Assembly (NCBI GenBank): GCA_016630905.1
Contig: WBMQ01000010.1
Coordinates: 1,116,001-1,180,000, forward strand
DNA length: 64,000 nucleotides
Direction: 5' to 3'
Origin: Capillidium heterosporum
Lineage: Eukaryota > Entomophthoromycota > Entomophthoromycetes > Entomophthorales > Capillidiaceae
The position numbers and the translations under genes are program-made. Of this stretch, positions 12,723 to 24,965 are shown piece by piece. A model generated the notes under the pieces. It was not told where the DNA came from, did not search any database, and was given only the letters and a program-made list of their open reading frames with translations. The first letter of the stretch is position 1, and each line of letters starts with the position of its first letter.

Positions 12723-13202
12723 TTAACAATGAGCTAAGGCGTAGATTAATGGGAAGAAGTTGTAGTTGGAAACGAAGATGGCCAAATTGGATAGACTCAA
12801 GGTCATTAAAATCGAAGCTAGGTATATAGGTACACTCGTTGTAAGTAGTAGTTTGATTAAGATTAGCATATAGATCAGGCTAACAATGAAGCTGACGTGT
12901 ACGTAGAAGCCTGGTTTAGTTAAGCTTGGCATCGTTGTATCAGGTAAACTCTGTAACAAACTATAAACTTCGGTAAAGACTAGGTGATAGATAACTAGCA
13001 GTAATAAGGTTGGTTTAATTAGGTTGAGTAAAGCGTCTTCCACACTACTTGAAAGTTTGGTAGCAAGCCGGATGAAACACAAAGCTGAGCCTAGAAAGTG
13101 GAAGGCTTGTTGGGGAGCGTAGTGCTTGTACCGCTTCAACACAGCATCTCGGTTGCTGGAACTCCTACCATACCTGTGCACCATCATGCTTGAACCGAAC
13201 AT
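12723..13202 (-). CDS. Hypothetical multi-pass membrane protein
   Basis: A single uninterrupted ORF of 159 codons from an ATG at 13202. The N-terminal ~60 residues are basic and polar (HRYGRSSSNRDAVLKRYKHY). Three or four hydrophobic segments follow, around residues 63-85, 98-122 and 125-152. G+C content is well above the surrounding spacer, which supports real coding. I do not recognise a family; a Pex11-like or Pom33-like membrane protein was considered but no diagnostic motif is visible. It stands alone between two long spacers. Confidence 0.5.
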   Translation of the reverse strand: MFGSSMMVHRYGRSSSNRDAVLKRYKHYAPQQAFHFLGSALCFIRLATKLSSSVEDALLNLIKPTLLLLVIYHLVFTEVYSLLQSLPDTTMPSLTKPGFYVHVSFIVSLIYMLILIKLLLTTSVPIYLASILMTLSLSNLAIFVSNYNFFPLIYALAHC

Positions 13203-16200
13203 CTGCCTCGAGTTTAAATAAAATGAAAGGTTGAAAGTTGAGATGGGTTGGTAAGAGAGAAGTATTTGAACTTATAGTTAAACTTAGTGCTGCAAGTTTA
13301 ATTTATATTTTGAATTGAATCACCACCCCTGACTTTGATTTCACACTTCCCATAAAATCCATACAAAACGTTCAGGCATAAATAAGTTGTAGGATTGATT
13401 TAGTTCTCAATATACCCGCTGCATGGTTTTTGTTCCCAATCCGGTAACGTAGGTTATTCTTGGAAGGGAGGACTATGGACATGGGTTTATTGGAGGTTAG
13501 CTTATTTTCGACTTGAGACTCAACACCTCTTTGTAGCTAATGCCTCTATGTGCATTTTATGGATTCAATATCGACTGCTTGATTGGTTTTGGCTAGGTGG
13601 GTTGTAGTTTTCCCCAGACAACTGCTTGCAACCTTGTTGAAGTTGGGGTGGAGTTCGTAATTTTTATTGGCGTCTCCATCAACTCTAACCAGATCCTTAC
13701 ATCCATGTATTGGTTTAGTCATATTGGAATAGAGACCATTATACTGTATCGGTAAAAGGAAAGCCTATTACAAACTCCGTCTTTAGAGATCAGATAGTAG
13801 TGCCCTTGCTTCAAGTCTAGAATTAATGCATTAATGTCATGTATATCCTGCTTGAAAATATAAACCCCATAGAACTTAGATTTGCAGATTTAACTGGCCC
13901 TTAATTTACATTGCAGACGCTTAAATATATTTTGGCTAAATTGGTAATCTGAACCTAGAGTTCTGCAAAACGAATCATGACTCCCTCCATTTTCCAAAAG
14001 TAAAACTCTATGTTAACTAATTGGTCAGTTTGAAGAATCATGATTCGTTTTACAGAATTCTATCTAAAAGTTTATGCCAAATCGGGTTGAACATTAAAGC
14101 TAATGTCTTTAAGCATAAAGTTCTGCAACACTTACAATTTTTAGCCGGATTTTGTGAGGAGGTTATGTCAAAGTGAGCCTAGACCGAGCTTAATTTCAAA
14201 TAGAAAAAAATATCAATAATAAATGCTTGTTGGCTTCGAAAAGATTGTTACTAATACCATGTTGGCTTGATAAACTTATGAGTAATAAACTAATATGTGC
14301 CTTTGTCAAAAGATATAGCTACCTGATCTCTACAGATAAGCAAAGCTATGCTCCTCCAGCCAGTTTGTCAGTATCTTCTCTACTTTCAACTCCTTGAAAC
14401 AGATGCAAGCTTTTCTGCTAGCATCGAATATAGTACTCAACAATTAAAGCCTTATCTAAGAAATAGATACAATTTTCTAATGATTATCGATAAGTATGGT
14501 GTTTATTCTGCTCATCCAAGAAATTCTTCAAAGCTCAAGATAATACCAAATGTAATTTCCTTTACGTAGCACTAAAATACCAAGATATATACGAATATCT
14601 ATAAAATCAACACACATGTATCTAATTTTATAAAACAATTCTTTAAAGTAAATTAAATAATATAACTCTAATCGAAATTTAAAAAATAGCCAACCTACTA
14701 GTTACTGGAAAAGAAACTATAAATTGGCTCAAATCAGCCTGAACATTTGGCAGTTAAATTCCTAATACAGCTGGTTTAAGAAATATAGAGGGGTTGCTTT
14801 AAATAATTATTTATAGTATAAAATTTTGAATATACACTTACATACTAATAAACAATCTGAATTTTAATATATAAATTCGTTTTTATATCCATTATTCATG
14901 TGAATCTAAGTTTAATTACATTCAAAGTTGGATTTTGTACAAAAATAGCACGTTTCTTGATAAGGTCAAATACATCGGAATCAATGCTCAAGTACTTTTT
15001 ACATAAGTAAATAGTATCTATAAAAATTAGAATTCCTTTGACGAAATAAAGTTACTCAAAGCATCTATATTCCCTTTATATAGTATTATAGAAAAGTAGT
15101 GTATAAATATAAAAGTCAGTCCTAAAGATCCACTTTTATAGTTTTATTTCGATAGGGTTAAAATAGAATGCTGATAAGCATAATACAGCTATACCATTTA
15201 AAGTATGCGATTCTAATTGTACCAGTTAAAATTTATATGTTAATATTAGACCAATTATACTATACTGTTCCGAGAACTAAACTATAATTGTATTTAAGTG
15301 AAAGCAATGTACTTCTATATAAATTCACAAACCTTTAATGTCGAATAATTTGATGACTTATGATCGTCTACAAGTTTTTGATATCTTGCAACAGGAGTAT
15401 AAGAGAGTTCTCCACTTTTTTATCTATAATTTTATTCACTATATCCTCAAATTCGATTGGAAAGGTATTAGATACATTCTATGAGATCAAGCTTACTTTC
15501 GGAACTTTCGATATCGTTTCCATTTTTTCGATCTTTGAAGTCTCTAAAGCATTGAGAAAAAACACTGTAGAAAGTAGAATTCAACATGAAGGCTATAAAC
15601 TTAAAGATTCCAATAGTTTCTAAAGATATAAGTATACATAAAGCTCAAGTTACGGTTTCCTACTCCAGTCCAAATGACAAGTCCAACCAAAATTAACTCA
15701 AAAAATTGTAGGGTGTTTCAGACTACTAGACTAGATAGATATAAAACTAAATAAACTAGTATTACAATAATTAAACTGTTTACATTCTCCATATAAACTC
15801 GAAGAATTTCTGTTGCTTCATTACAATAAAAGTTGATATTACTGGATAGTGTACTATAATGAGAATCATTATCGAAATCACCAGCCCAAAGTTATTGGTA
15901 TACTCCTTGAAGCCACATAACCCCACTTATTTTTACCGTACAAGTTGAACATTAAATGACAATTGTTAAAATGTATAAATGAAAATTAGTACTGCAGGGT
16001 GGTAAACCAGTACATGAAATATGAAAGGTACAGCTCCTATTTGGAATTGAAAATTCAGTTCTGTAAGAATACGAGCTGTAGGTTCAAAATTATGGTGATG
16101 TTTAAAAAGTAATATATACTACAACCGAAGATAAGATAGTTGGTAAGGTCGAAGAAGGATATTCTGGGTTGTAAGTGTAGGCTTATACGGTCAACTAAGT

Positions 16201-17841
16201 TCTTTTTATAAAGATCTAAAATTATTTAATAGGCAATGTTGATGGGAATTTATATATGGCTTCCATAAGTATAAGTGGAATCTCCTATAGCCTGAGACTC
16301 ATCCAATATAGGTAGGATACTATGTACTCAAAGGTAACTATTTCAATTGGTTTTTGAAATACTTTTGATTACTTTGCTGGTGGTTATAAAGTGGAATAGG
16401 TTGAGCAAAGTTGCGATGTTCGAGTGTAAGATTAAAAATGATCTTTGATGAATTGGAGTTCTTTAGTTATGTACCTCTATAAATTCAAAGTATCGAATCA
16501 CCTATACTTAGTACAAGGTCTTTATACAGCATTTTTATGTGAATATTTCAGCTCGTTCGACGTAGTTTACTCTTTTAAACTATTTAATCCGAATGTAGTG
16601 TAAACTTTTGGATCAGAAACGAAACCTCAATCCACGTTACTTTGAAAAATATACTTATATAAACATGAAATTGTGGTTAAAGGATCATGCTTTTTAGTAC
16701 TAACCGTTATTTGAATTAATATGCAGCCACAAAAGATGTATATTTAACTTTATCTTATACTACCTATTCTCTGTCATAATTCATCATATTACTATCAGCT
16801 ACTAAGATATCAATTCCTTAATAAATGTTAGAACTATCATTATCAGTTTCTCATCTACTCATAACGCTTGGACTTGCATTTTGTTCAAGTGATATATAGT
16901 GTCTAATTTACCCAAACTATTTATGCTCTTGTCATCTTTACAAAGTAGTTTATAGATAGCCCGTCTAAAGAGGGAGACATACTTTAAAAACTAAACTTTA
17001 AAGTTATATTTGACAATATTGTACAGTCTTCTATATTTGGTTATATGGTATCCTAATGTTCGAATACATATCAAATATTTTTCCGAGATAAACTTTAAAC
17101 ACAAATATATACTTAATGGGTTGAATACAATACCATTTGTATTAATTTATTAAATGCATTTATGTTGTACCATGTAAAAAATAGTGTCTATAGATTGGGA
17201 CAGAGAGAATAAAGGTGAATAGAGATTCACTTACTCAATCATGTATCACTACTTCAATCCACAAAAATATTTTACTTGAGAGCATATGGATAAATACATT
17301 TTAGCTATTCTCAATCTTAGTAATATGTATATATATCTAAAAAGCCAAATTCAAATAAGAACATATTCACTTATCAAATGGTATACAATTTAACTTTAGA
17401 TATCTATTGCTGCATGCATCCATATTTCAGGAGTTAAACCACAAAGAGAATGTATATTTATAGGGTTTACTCAATCATTAATAGTCAGACATACTACCGT
17501 CTAAATGTCGGTATTGTCATGAACTTATAGTTTATATTTCTATAGCTTCAATCTTTTGATCCCAAATGGGAGTTTACTGGGTTGGTTAAACCGTGGCTTC
17601 CTTAGTGACTGATATATTATTATCGCTTTCAACTGCATAAAAGTTACTTGTTCAAGTATAACTGTCACTTGTCACAAAAGACTGATGGCCTACCTTATTG
17701 AAAATATATAGCCTTCTTTCTTGATACCCAAGCTGTTCACTAGTGATCTAAATCGTTCCTATATAAACAAACCTAAAAAACCATTTATTCACAGATGTTT
17801 ATTAAGCAACGAAAGTGGTACATTGACTAGTAGAATCTAAA
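13203..17841. other. Long gene-poor spacer
   Basis: About 4.6 kb of AT-rich sequence. Short open frames at 14348-14569 (+) and 15360-15623 (+) have spacer-like base composition and no recognisable domain. Apart from the inverted repeat at 13958-14060 I see nothing to annotate. Confidence 0.45.
13958..14060. repeat. Inverted repeat, 26-nt arms with about 51-nt spacer
   Basis: Left arm 13958-13983 and right arm 14035-14060 are inverted copies matching at 22 of 26 positions, around the core AAAACGAATCATGA. The flanks outside the arms show weaker similarity. This could be the end structure of a small non-autonomous element (MITE-like) or a hairpin. No transposase is nearby and no target duplication is obvious. 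Confidence 0.45.
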
Positions 17842-18673
17842 TTATCCACGCATCTTCTTCAAGTCATCAGTAATTTGATCTTGATTCAGTGGCGTAGGGT
17901 AGGCCTGCAGTAAAAAATGGAAAATGGGGTTAAGGAAAATATAATTTCTAATGTATAGATATAAATATGAAAAGGATATCTAGCTGCCCTTTACGTTTCG
18001 TTCTACCCGAGTCGTTGTCTAAGCGCTTACGGTATCTTCGCGTCGTTGGAGCGTTCCTTGTACTGATATCCCCTGTGTAAACTATATTTTAAACGTTATT
18101 ATAATTTCAATACTTAAAGTATGAAAAATAAGTAAATTTTACCATTTCGAACATCAATACCGTCTTTATCATCCTTCAAATTTAGAACTCGGGCCTCAAG
18201 TTCAGTTAGCAGATTGCTTCTCGTATTTTGAACCTCTACCTTCAAAGATCTTTAGAAATATGTAGTGCTAAAATGGTGTGTACATCAAATTCCTTTTCGA
18301 TCTTCTCTACTTCAGCCTCATACAAGATTTCAGCCAACTTCAATTTGTATTTGTAGTTGACGTAGTTGACGTTGAAGCCCAACTCGCGCAAGTTGCTCAA
18401 TCGTTTCATTTCCTTTTGGAACTCGTGGGTGTGTCCCTTGGATAAGCGGCCCAATTTGTCGCTGCATGTCACCAACTTTTCCTTAAAGAGGCTATTGTTT
18501 AGTGTTAGTCATAGATGTACGTCGTTTATATGAATTAGGCAGATTTGGTATGTTTATAAAGCATAGCCTTACCGTGGTTGATCCTTCAAGTAGTTGTACT
18601 CTAAGTTTGCTATTTCGCTAACGACACGGTCGTAAAGCTCGGTCTTTGGATAGGTTTTATTCGAGTTTGGCAT
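17842..18673 (-). CDS. SDS3: Sds3/BRMS1-like subunit of a Sin3-type histone deacetylase complex
   Basis: Reverse-strand exons: 18673-18573, 18491-18284, 18239-18143, 18081-17995 and 17904-17842. The protein (~184 aa) matches the Sds3-like family: an N-terminal coiled coil (EIANLEYNYL...LFKEKL), a second one (LSNLRELGFNVNYVNYKYKL), then LLTELEARVLNLKDDKDG, a basic TTRRYRKR/RTKRK stretch and the terminal LNQDQITDDLKKMRG. Sds3 keeps the Sin3/Rpd3 deacetylase complex together at chromatin. The first four exons join cleanly, but the last junction is one base out of phase (exon 4 leaves one base where exon 5 needs none), so exon 4 has one extra base or a boundary is wrong. The acceptors of exons 3 and 4 are also not certain. 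It faces the gene at 18928 across a 254-bp shared promoter. Confidence 0.75.
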
Positions 18674-18927
18674 ATTAGTTGGAAAGTATGAATTGGTTGA
18701 GTTGGATTTGTATTTTTGACTTTTCAAACTAAATGATTTCTATACATCTCAAATAATTTTTGGGGCATTATATTCAAGGGAGAGTCTACAAATTAAATTA
18801 GGGAATGGCTAGATTTACTTGTGTATTGTTGGTTACTGTAAAAGTTGCATTTTCAAATAGACTTACATCTTTCGTAAATCTTTTGCCTTTCAAATTACTT
18901 TCTTTAGAATCAAGTCACTAAAAACAA
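18674..18927. promoter_or_regulatory. Divergent promoter region, Sds3-like gene / Lys-rich protein
   Basis: 254 bp lie between the two divergent start codons (18673 on -, 18928 on +). Both promoters must lie here. I see no clear TATA box, which fits housekeeping nuclear genes. Confidence 0.4.
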
Positions 18928-19354
18928 ATGAGTCAAGAGCCAGAAAAGAAGCCCAAAGGGAAGAAGGGGAAGAAGTTCTCAACTAAGGTAAAGAATACTT
19001 TATAACTTTATAATAAATGTCATTATTTGTTGTCCAGGAAAGTATGTTATCTATCCTCGACCAAATAACCTCAGTTCAAACGGAAGCCATCAACAAGAAA
19101 TTAGAGAGCCAGGTAACCTTTCTCCTTTACTGTTTTTAAGTTTATTTAAGCAAGCTAGAGATGAGTTTTTTGAAAAAAAGCGTCAAGCAAGTTTAAAGCG
19201 AAAGGAGGCTAAGTTAGAGAAGTTGGAGTCGATGAAGCAAGAGATAAAAGCTGCTTCCAAAAGGAAAGTTAAAAGCAAGCCCTCGAAATCGAAACTTAAG
19301 GAGGAGGTTGAGGTTAAAGTGAAGGCCAAAAAGAGGGTTCGCTTTGAGGAGTAG
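18928..19354 (+). CDS. Small Lys-rich coiled-coil protein, probably nuclear/nucleolar
   Basis: Exons 18928-18987, 19038-19112 and 19151-19354 join in phase 0 twice (introns of 50 and 38 nt) and give 112 aa. The N-terminus is basic (EKKPKGKKGKKFSTK); the centre is a charged helix likely to form a coiled coil (FFEKKRQASLKRKEAKLEKL); the C-terminus has nuclear-localisation-like basic clusters and ends KKRVRFEE. KRVRF fits the RVxF consensus for binding protein phosphatase 1. I do not recognise the family. Composition resembles ribosome-biogenesis or chromatin factors; that is inference. It is divergently paired with the Sds3-like gene. Confidence 0.65.
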
Positions 19355-19913
19355 TAGGATACGCTATAGAACAAATAGTCGATTTAGATGTTGAATTTAA
19401 GTTATGGTATTAGAAAGTAACTTCCAAGAACAAGGCATGCTCTAAATAAATGTAACGGACTTCTAATTGATATATGTAGCTATTTATAAATACGTAATAG
19501 TCTAAGCAAAGGTTTCTGCCCTGGTAATAATTTGTAACGAGGCTCAAAACACAAGTAATAAACCAGCAACACAAAATTTATATCAGTGTCCTATGTATCC
19601 CTCTATATTTCAATATATTTATCATTTTAAATAGGCTATCAAGCTGTATTGTACATTTTTGATTTTATACTTATAAGCTTATGAAACTTTAGCTTTTGAT
19701 AACAGTTGAAATTTGCAAATTTACTGAACTTTCAAAACTTTGCTCAAAGCTTTAAACCTACAAATTGGAAATGCGGCAAACGCAAAATTTGAACCAATGG
19801 TATCATGCAGCAGCCTCAGGTCTTGTAAATTTATTATACAGTTCTTATCTTATTTTCCAATAACGATACTAACCTCCTTTCGTTCAGCCGACTTTCGATT
19901 CCATTCAGTAACA

Positions 19914-20566
19914 ATGAAGTAAGCATCCATCCAACTAGTCTTCTTACAATAAACATCAGTACATTTTGATCCAAGTAGGTTCGAAAATTACCGACTAATT
20001 TTGATTTTTGCATTGAAAAGACCAAACAATTGACCTAAAAATCTAGAGTAGAACTCTGTGCTTTCTCCGGTAAGAAGATCTACCCCGGTCACGGTAAATT
20101 GTACGTCCGTACCGACAACCGTTCCTTCCGTTTCATCGACTCCAAATGTCTTTCCCTATTCTTACAGCGCAAGAACCCTCGTAAGATCCACTGGACCGTA
20201 GTGTTCCGCCGCATGCACAAGAAGGGTATCACCGAGGAAGTTTCCAAGAAGCGCACCCGCAAGACCGTCAAGGTCCAGCGTGGTATCGTCGGTGCCAACT
20301 TGGAGAAGATCAACGCTTTGCGCAACCAGAAGCCCGAGGTCCGTGCCGCTGCTCGTGAAGAGGCCATCAAGGAGGCTAAGGCCAAGAAGGCTGCTACTGC
20401 TGCCAAGAAGAAGGCTGAAAAGGCTAAGGTAAGTATTTCAAAACTTTATTTTGTATATGTATTTACGTAAATGAAAATTTAGAACGCTGAACACTCCAAC
20501 GCTCAGAAGATCTCCAAACAGCAGGCTAAGGGTGCCCCCCAAAAGGTCAAGGCCACCTCCCGCTAA
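19914..20566 (+). CDS. RPL24: 60S ribosomal protein eL24
   Basis: Exons 19914-19918, 20047-20428 and 20483-20566 give 156 aa, the usual length for eL24. The first exon holds only ATG AA; the 128-nt intron ends at TCTAG, giving the start [20 protein letters not shown] typical of the family (zinc-ribbon-like N-domain). Then comes [27 protein letters not shown] and a long Ala/Lys-rich C-terminal helix ending KVKATSR. eL24 sits on the 60S surface and contributes to an intersubunit bridge. The start codon lies five bases before the first intron, as is common for fungal ribosomal protein genes. Codon use is G+C-rich, as expected for high expression. Confidence 0.95.
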
Positions 20567-22190
20567 GTTTATTTAATGAAAATTTCTAAAATTTGCAAAT
20601 AATGTAATTTCCTTCTCGTTTCTACATTTGTATTGATATCTTGTTAATTCATGATCGTTTTAAATTGCCATTATTTGTAGATAATGGAATGCAATTTTTA
20701 CGATGAATTAATTGTATTAGATTTTAGTTTATCAGTATTTAGTTAGGCTATACTTTAAAAATATTCTGAGAGGGTTATAAGGCGGTTTATAAACTTTTGG
20801 AGTTTCTAGTATAATATTGAAGCTATTGATGTATATATATGAGTTTAAATATATGTATATAGATGCTAGTATGCGTTCTTAGATACTTGTCATTTTTATA
20901 TGGCCATTGCCTACCTTGTATAATATACTACAAATACTACTTTAATGTTTTATAAAAAGAAACCAGCTTAAGGTTATAAGGTGCTACATCTATATGAAAA
21001 CGTACTTTTCGTTTATAAGCATTTTCAAATCCCAAGTGAAGACAAACTATAAATATATGTTTAAATCCGCCTAATATATATTCCAAACTTTTAATAGGCA
21101 CATATGTAGAATTTCTCGATTCTGGTAAACCTCAAATTCTGAATTAACTGCGTCCTAATTGAAGCTAAGGACTGTATTATAGGCATTTAATTTAGAACCT
21201 AGTGCTCTTCAAAGCTGGGATGAGCTACTGAAGTTTAGCTTCAGACGATGGTGGAATAGGTAAAAGTTAACTTTTATACCACATTAGTATCCTCTATTAG
21301 TACCCTCCCAATTGTCCTATAATAGATCAAAACCATAGGTCTTATGCCGATTTATGATATCAGCCGATGGCTAACATAGTTATGGATGTTAACTAATATC
21401 TAATCCTTTTAGAGATTTGCAAACCCACACTAATGGAGTTACCATAGATTTGACATTATCATAAAGGTATAAGTGACTTCTTTTCTTGTAGGCCCTATAG
21501 ATCATTTATCATTATATTTATAGATATACATGTACCAATCCAACGTGAGTCATTCCTATCGATATATATATAAGCTTTAGATGTACTTGTCCTGCAAGCT
21601 GATATTTTTAACTAAAACCAATTTTTATAAATTAAAAGGCAAGTTGATGACACAACTAAGTTCCGGTAACCTGGATAGGTTTTTACAAGCTTTATGAACA
21701 ATGTAGTTTGTTTATGCTAAGGTTTAATTTAGAGCTTGCAGAAATCACAACAGATGCATACCACTCTGTCCAGATAACCTGGGTGAGCTTGTACAGTTGA
21801 ACATGTAAAAAGTTACCCAACTTTCTAATCAGAGAGGTATAGTACTGCGCTTATGGCGGTTATAGAATAAATACTGCCTGAATCAAGTTAATGGCAAATG
21901 TAAGCTGAAAAAGCGACTCGTTTAGCTGCGTTCTAGGCCTCAAACCAATCCACCAATCCATCAAACTGTACAAACCTAAACCTCGTTTAGAATATTGCAT
22001 CAGACTTGTGTTTGAATCAGCTTTTGCCTTCAAACTTGGGGGTTAATTATAGAACTTCAATAACAAATCCCAAACCATAATAAAGCCGGCAAAAGTAGCC
22101 GTTTACTTTTTTAGTAATTGTGGTAAAAGTCAACTTTTCCGCAAGCCTTATCTAAGAAATATTAGGCTACTGAGTGAGGTAAGGTTTTTG
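20567..22190. other. AT-rich spacer
   Basis: Contains the 3' region of RPL24 and the upstream region of the orphan gene at 22241. No gene seen. A TATA-like GTGTATAAATA lies at about 22195-22205, 40 bp before the next start codon. Confidence 0.4.
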
Positions 22191-22240
22191 AAAAGTGTAT
22201 AAATACAACATGGAAAGCTACATAGAGCTTTACAAGAAAT

Positions 22241-22854
22241 ATGATTTCAACTATTTATAAAAGCATCTTAAACGGTTCAACCGACTCGCTCGCAACCCAA
22301 AGTTTATTGTCAAATGGGGCCTCGCAACCTTACACGTTCACTAGGATCGATCTGTCGGATACCAAAGTGGAAATCACAAATCCTTCCAGCAAATTTACCA
22401 AGCTGCAGTACATCCAAGGTGGGTTCGACACCGCTACGTTGAAGAACGATATTGGAAAAACATTGTTGAGCATCACTAATGGCAAGGTAGATGAAGAAGG
22501 AAACCTCCAATGGAAGCTAAGTTTAACCTCCAACGGAGATTTAAAGGAGGTACCTGTCAAGGATATTGTGCTTAACTGCGGACGGAAGCTTCAAGTACAA
22601 GTTGAGCTACTTCCATGAACATGAATCCATCACCCTAACTTGGAAGCTAGGAACTTTCCCATCGAACAACTGGATGTTGGTAGAAAATGATCCTACGTTC
22701 TCAAGTACGAATATTGCCAAGGTTCAAGACCAACAGCTTCCATCCTACCAAGTTGGGTGAACTATCTGCTTTCATCGACCTCTCTTACTTTGAAGAGTTG
22801 GTCCACATCACTACTATCGCTTTCATTCAGACCAGGATACATCTCAACGCTTAA
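22241..22854 (+). pseudogene. Orphan protein, paralogue of the 24351 gene, with two frameshifts
   Basis: Read with two corrections, this locus encodes about 203 aa that align end to end with the intact gene at 24351. Shared landmarks are the LQYIQ/LHYSQ segment, TLK, KYKLSY and TFPSNNW. The span is 614 nt, two bases more than whole codons: one extra base near 22563-22575 (before LTADGSFKYKLSY) and one near 22728 (before TNSFHPTKLGEL); the corrected frame ends at 22854. As it stands, translation stops at 22618 after 125 aa. I do not recognise the family. Predicted character is beta-rich and soluble, without signal peptide or membrane segment. Confidence 0.6.
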
Positions 22855-24270
22855 GTTTCTATAGCTTAGATATTTATTGTTGCTGTTGTTTAATTAAGTA
22901 CATATCATTATACATAAATTGTGATTGTTACTGAAATTTAGATATATATTTTCGGTCCATCTAAAACCTTTTAATAAACTTTTTGTAAAACACATATATA
23001 TTAATTTTATTGATCTAAATCGTCTTAAACAATGTATGTGTAAATTATAAATATACTAATATGGTGAGAAACTCATGCTTCGTTTGGAGGCTCTTTAATC
23101 AACTCCAAGGTATAAGGTTAGCACCAAATGTATATATTCCAAAATCCAACCTTAGTATCAACTAAGCACCCAAACGATTCAAATTTCGGACTGGAGGTTT
23201 GGATCAACATTTACAAATAGCTTATAACTCGCTGCGTAAGTCAAAAAGCTGACCTTACTTACCTTATCCTACCGATTCAATAGGATAAATATCATTTGTA
23301 AAACTCAACTCGTTTAACTTTATTTGGGTAAAGGCTTGCTTAAAGGGGCATACCATCTCTATTTTTTGGAAAGTCCAACTATCCGAAAATTCCGGACATC
23401 AACTGATATTCGAAAGAAATTAATAATGAAATTTAACCAATTGTAATATAGAAATATCAATTTAAGTGGTAGTTGTATTAATTTGAGCTTAGAATCGTCA
23501 TCCGGGAAGTTGGGATTGCCTGAAATGGAAATACAAGTTTATTTGAAGTTCGGAAAAGATGCCATTCCAAACAAGGAAATTGGCTTGAGAAAGTTTCAGC
23601 GCGTAATTCGTAAAGGTCAAAAAAATTGAAATGGAATTATCAAAACAATAGTCGCAAAGATTTAGTTCATCGGTAACTTCCCCTTAACATCGTTCTATAC
23701 ATTGAGATGGGTGACTTTATTTTGATTTAAGCCAAACCCTCATACTACAAGTATACTAGGAATCAATTTATGGCACAATATTTAAAGCTTAGAGCTTAAA
23801 GTGATGATTGCTAGCACCTTATTGACAAAATTTTCGCCAAGGCTGGGTAGTTTGATTTGAAATACGTGGTGTTTGGAAGGTAGAAAAATTGATGTTATTG
23901 GGAAAGGGCCGATTATTGGGACTAATATTACATATCAAGTTTTTGAGAATGTTGTCAGTCAGCGTTTATATGTTTGGTTTATCTAATGCTTCATTACAAA
24001 TAGAATATACTAGTTTACAATTCTTGAAGCATACCCATATATGTCAAAAGTCATTCTCATACTATCTCCTTCAGCTAGCTTATTGGTGTAATAGTGATAA
24101 TTAACCAGCGCAGCTTTTGAAAGATACCTGCCTACTCTAACGCAGTTTCCAAAATAATTTCCGGATTTGGACTTCGGAAAGGGAGAGTTGACTAATTAAG
24201 CAGATTTTGGGAAACTGAACGTTTCCGTAGCATAAACTGCTTTAGCTAAACGGAACTGGATTTCAAATAT
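22855..24270. other. Spacer between the two orphan paralogues
   Basis: No clear gene. The stretch 23490-23650 is slightly richer in G+C but has stops in all frames. Confidence 0.35.
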
Positions 24271-24350
24271 TTTCTGAAAAGTATATAAGTACAAAGAAGC
24301 TCTCAAAGTTTAATTATATCAAAATACAAATCGATATTTTAAACAACAGC

Positions 24351-24965
24351 ATGCCCGCAGTACTCTACCAGCAGCACCTAAACGACTCCTCGGAGACCCT
24401 TGTTAACTACCAGAAACTAGATACCTCCTCATCAGCCAAGTACCGCTTCTCGAGGTCCAGCCTATCGGAACGAAAGCTGATCATAGCATCTTCCGACAAC
24501 CCTAAACTCCAAGACCTACACTACAGCCAAGATTCTTTGAACGACGCAACTTTGAAGAGCTTGGATAATCAGCTATTAGGCCTCATCTCCAACGCTACCG
24601 ACCCCGGTTCCAAAAGCTTGGAGTGGAGGATACAGCTTACCCCCAACTCTTCTTGGGACTACTTGCAGTTGAAAGAGATCAAACTTACCACCAAAAACCG
24701 ATTCCGATACCAGCTGAGCTATCAGTATGACGGTGAATTCAAATCTATCGAGTGGAGGTTGAACACCTTCCCTAGCAACAACTGGAAGCTACAAAGTTTG
24801 GAAACAAAGACAAAAGGATCTACGATTAACGGTAAATTCAAGACTACAAGTCTACACCCTACTAAGCTCGGCGACTTAACTTTGAAACGTGATAACCCTA
24901 CCGGTGAAGAGTATTTGTACATCATTTCTATCGCCTTCATCCAACAGAACATACTTTTAAGTTGA
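24351..24965 (+). CDS. Orphan beta-rich protein, intact copy
   Basis: One uninterrupted ORF of 204 aa. A TATA-like TATATAAG lies at about 24283-24290, some 60 bp upstream. The protein is polar, with alternating hydrophobic residues suggesting beta strands (FRYQLSYQYDGEFKSIEWRL), a conserved TFPSNNWKL segment and a C-terminal YIISIAFIQQNILLS. There is no signal peptide, membrane helix or catalytic motif that I recognise. The gene at 22241 on the same strand is a frameshifted tandem paralogue. The shape recalls tubby-like or other single-domain beta-barrel fungal proteins, but that is a guess. Confidence 0.65.
   Translation: MPAVLYQQHLNDSSETLVNYQKLDTSSSAKYRFSRSSLSERKLIIASSDNPKLQDLHYSQDSLNDATLKSLDNQLLGLISNATDPGSKSLEWRIQLTPNSSWDYLQLKEIKLTTKNRFRYQLSYQYDGEFKSIEWRLNTFPSNNWKLQSLETKTKGSTINGKFKTTSLHPTKLGDLTLKRDNPTGEEYLYIISIAFIQQNILLS

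Noticed and set aside
15360-15623. 87-codon open frame on +
   Set aside because: Spacer-like composition, no domain, no intron-linked continuation found.
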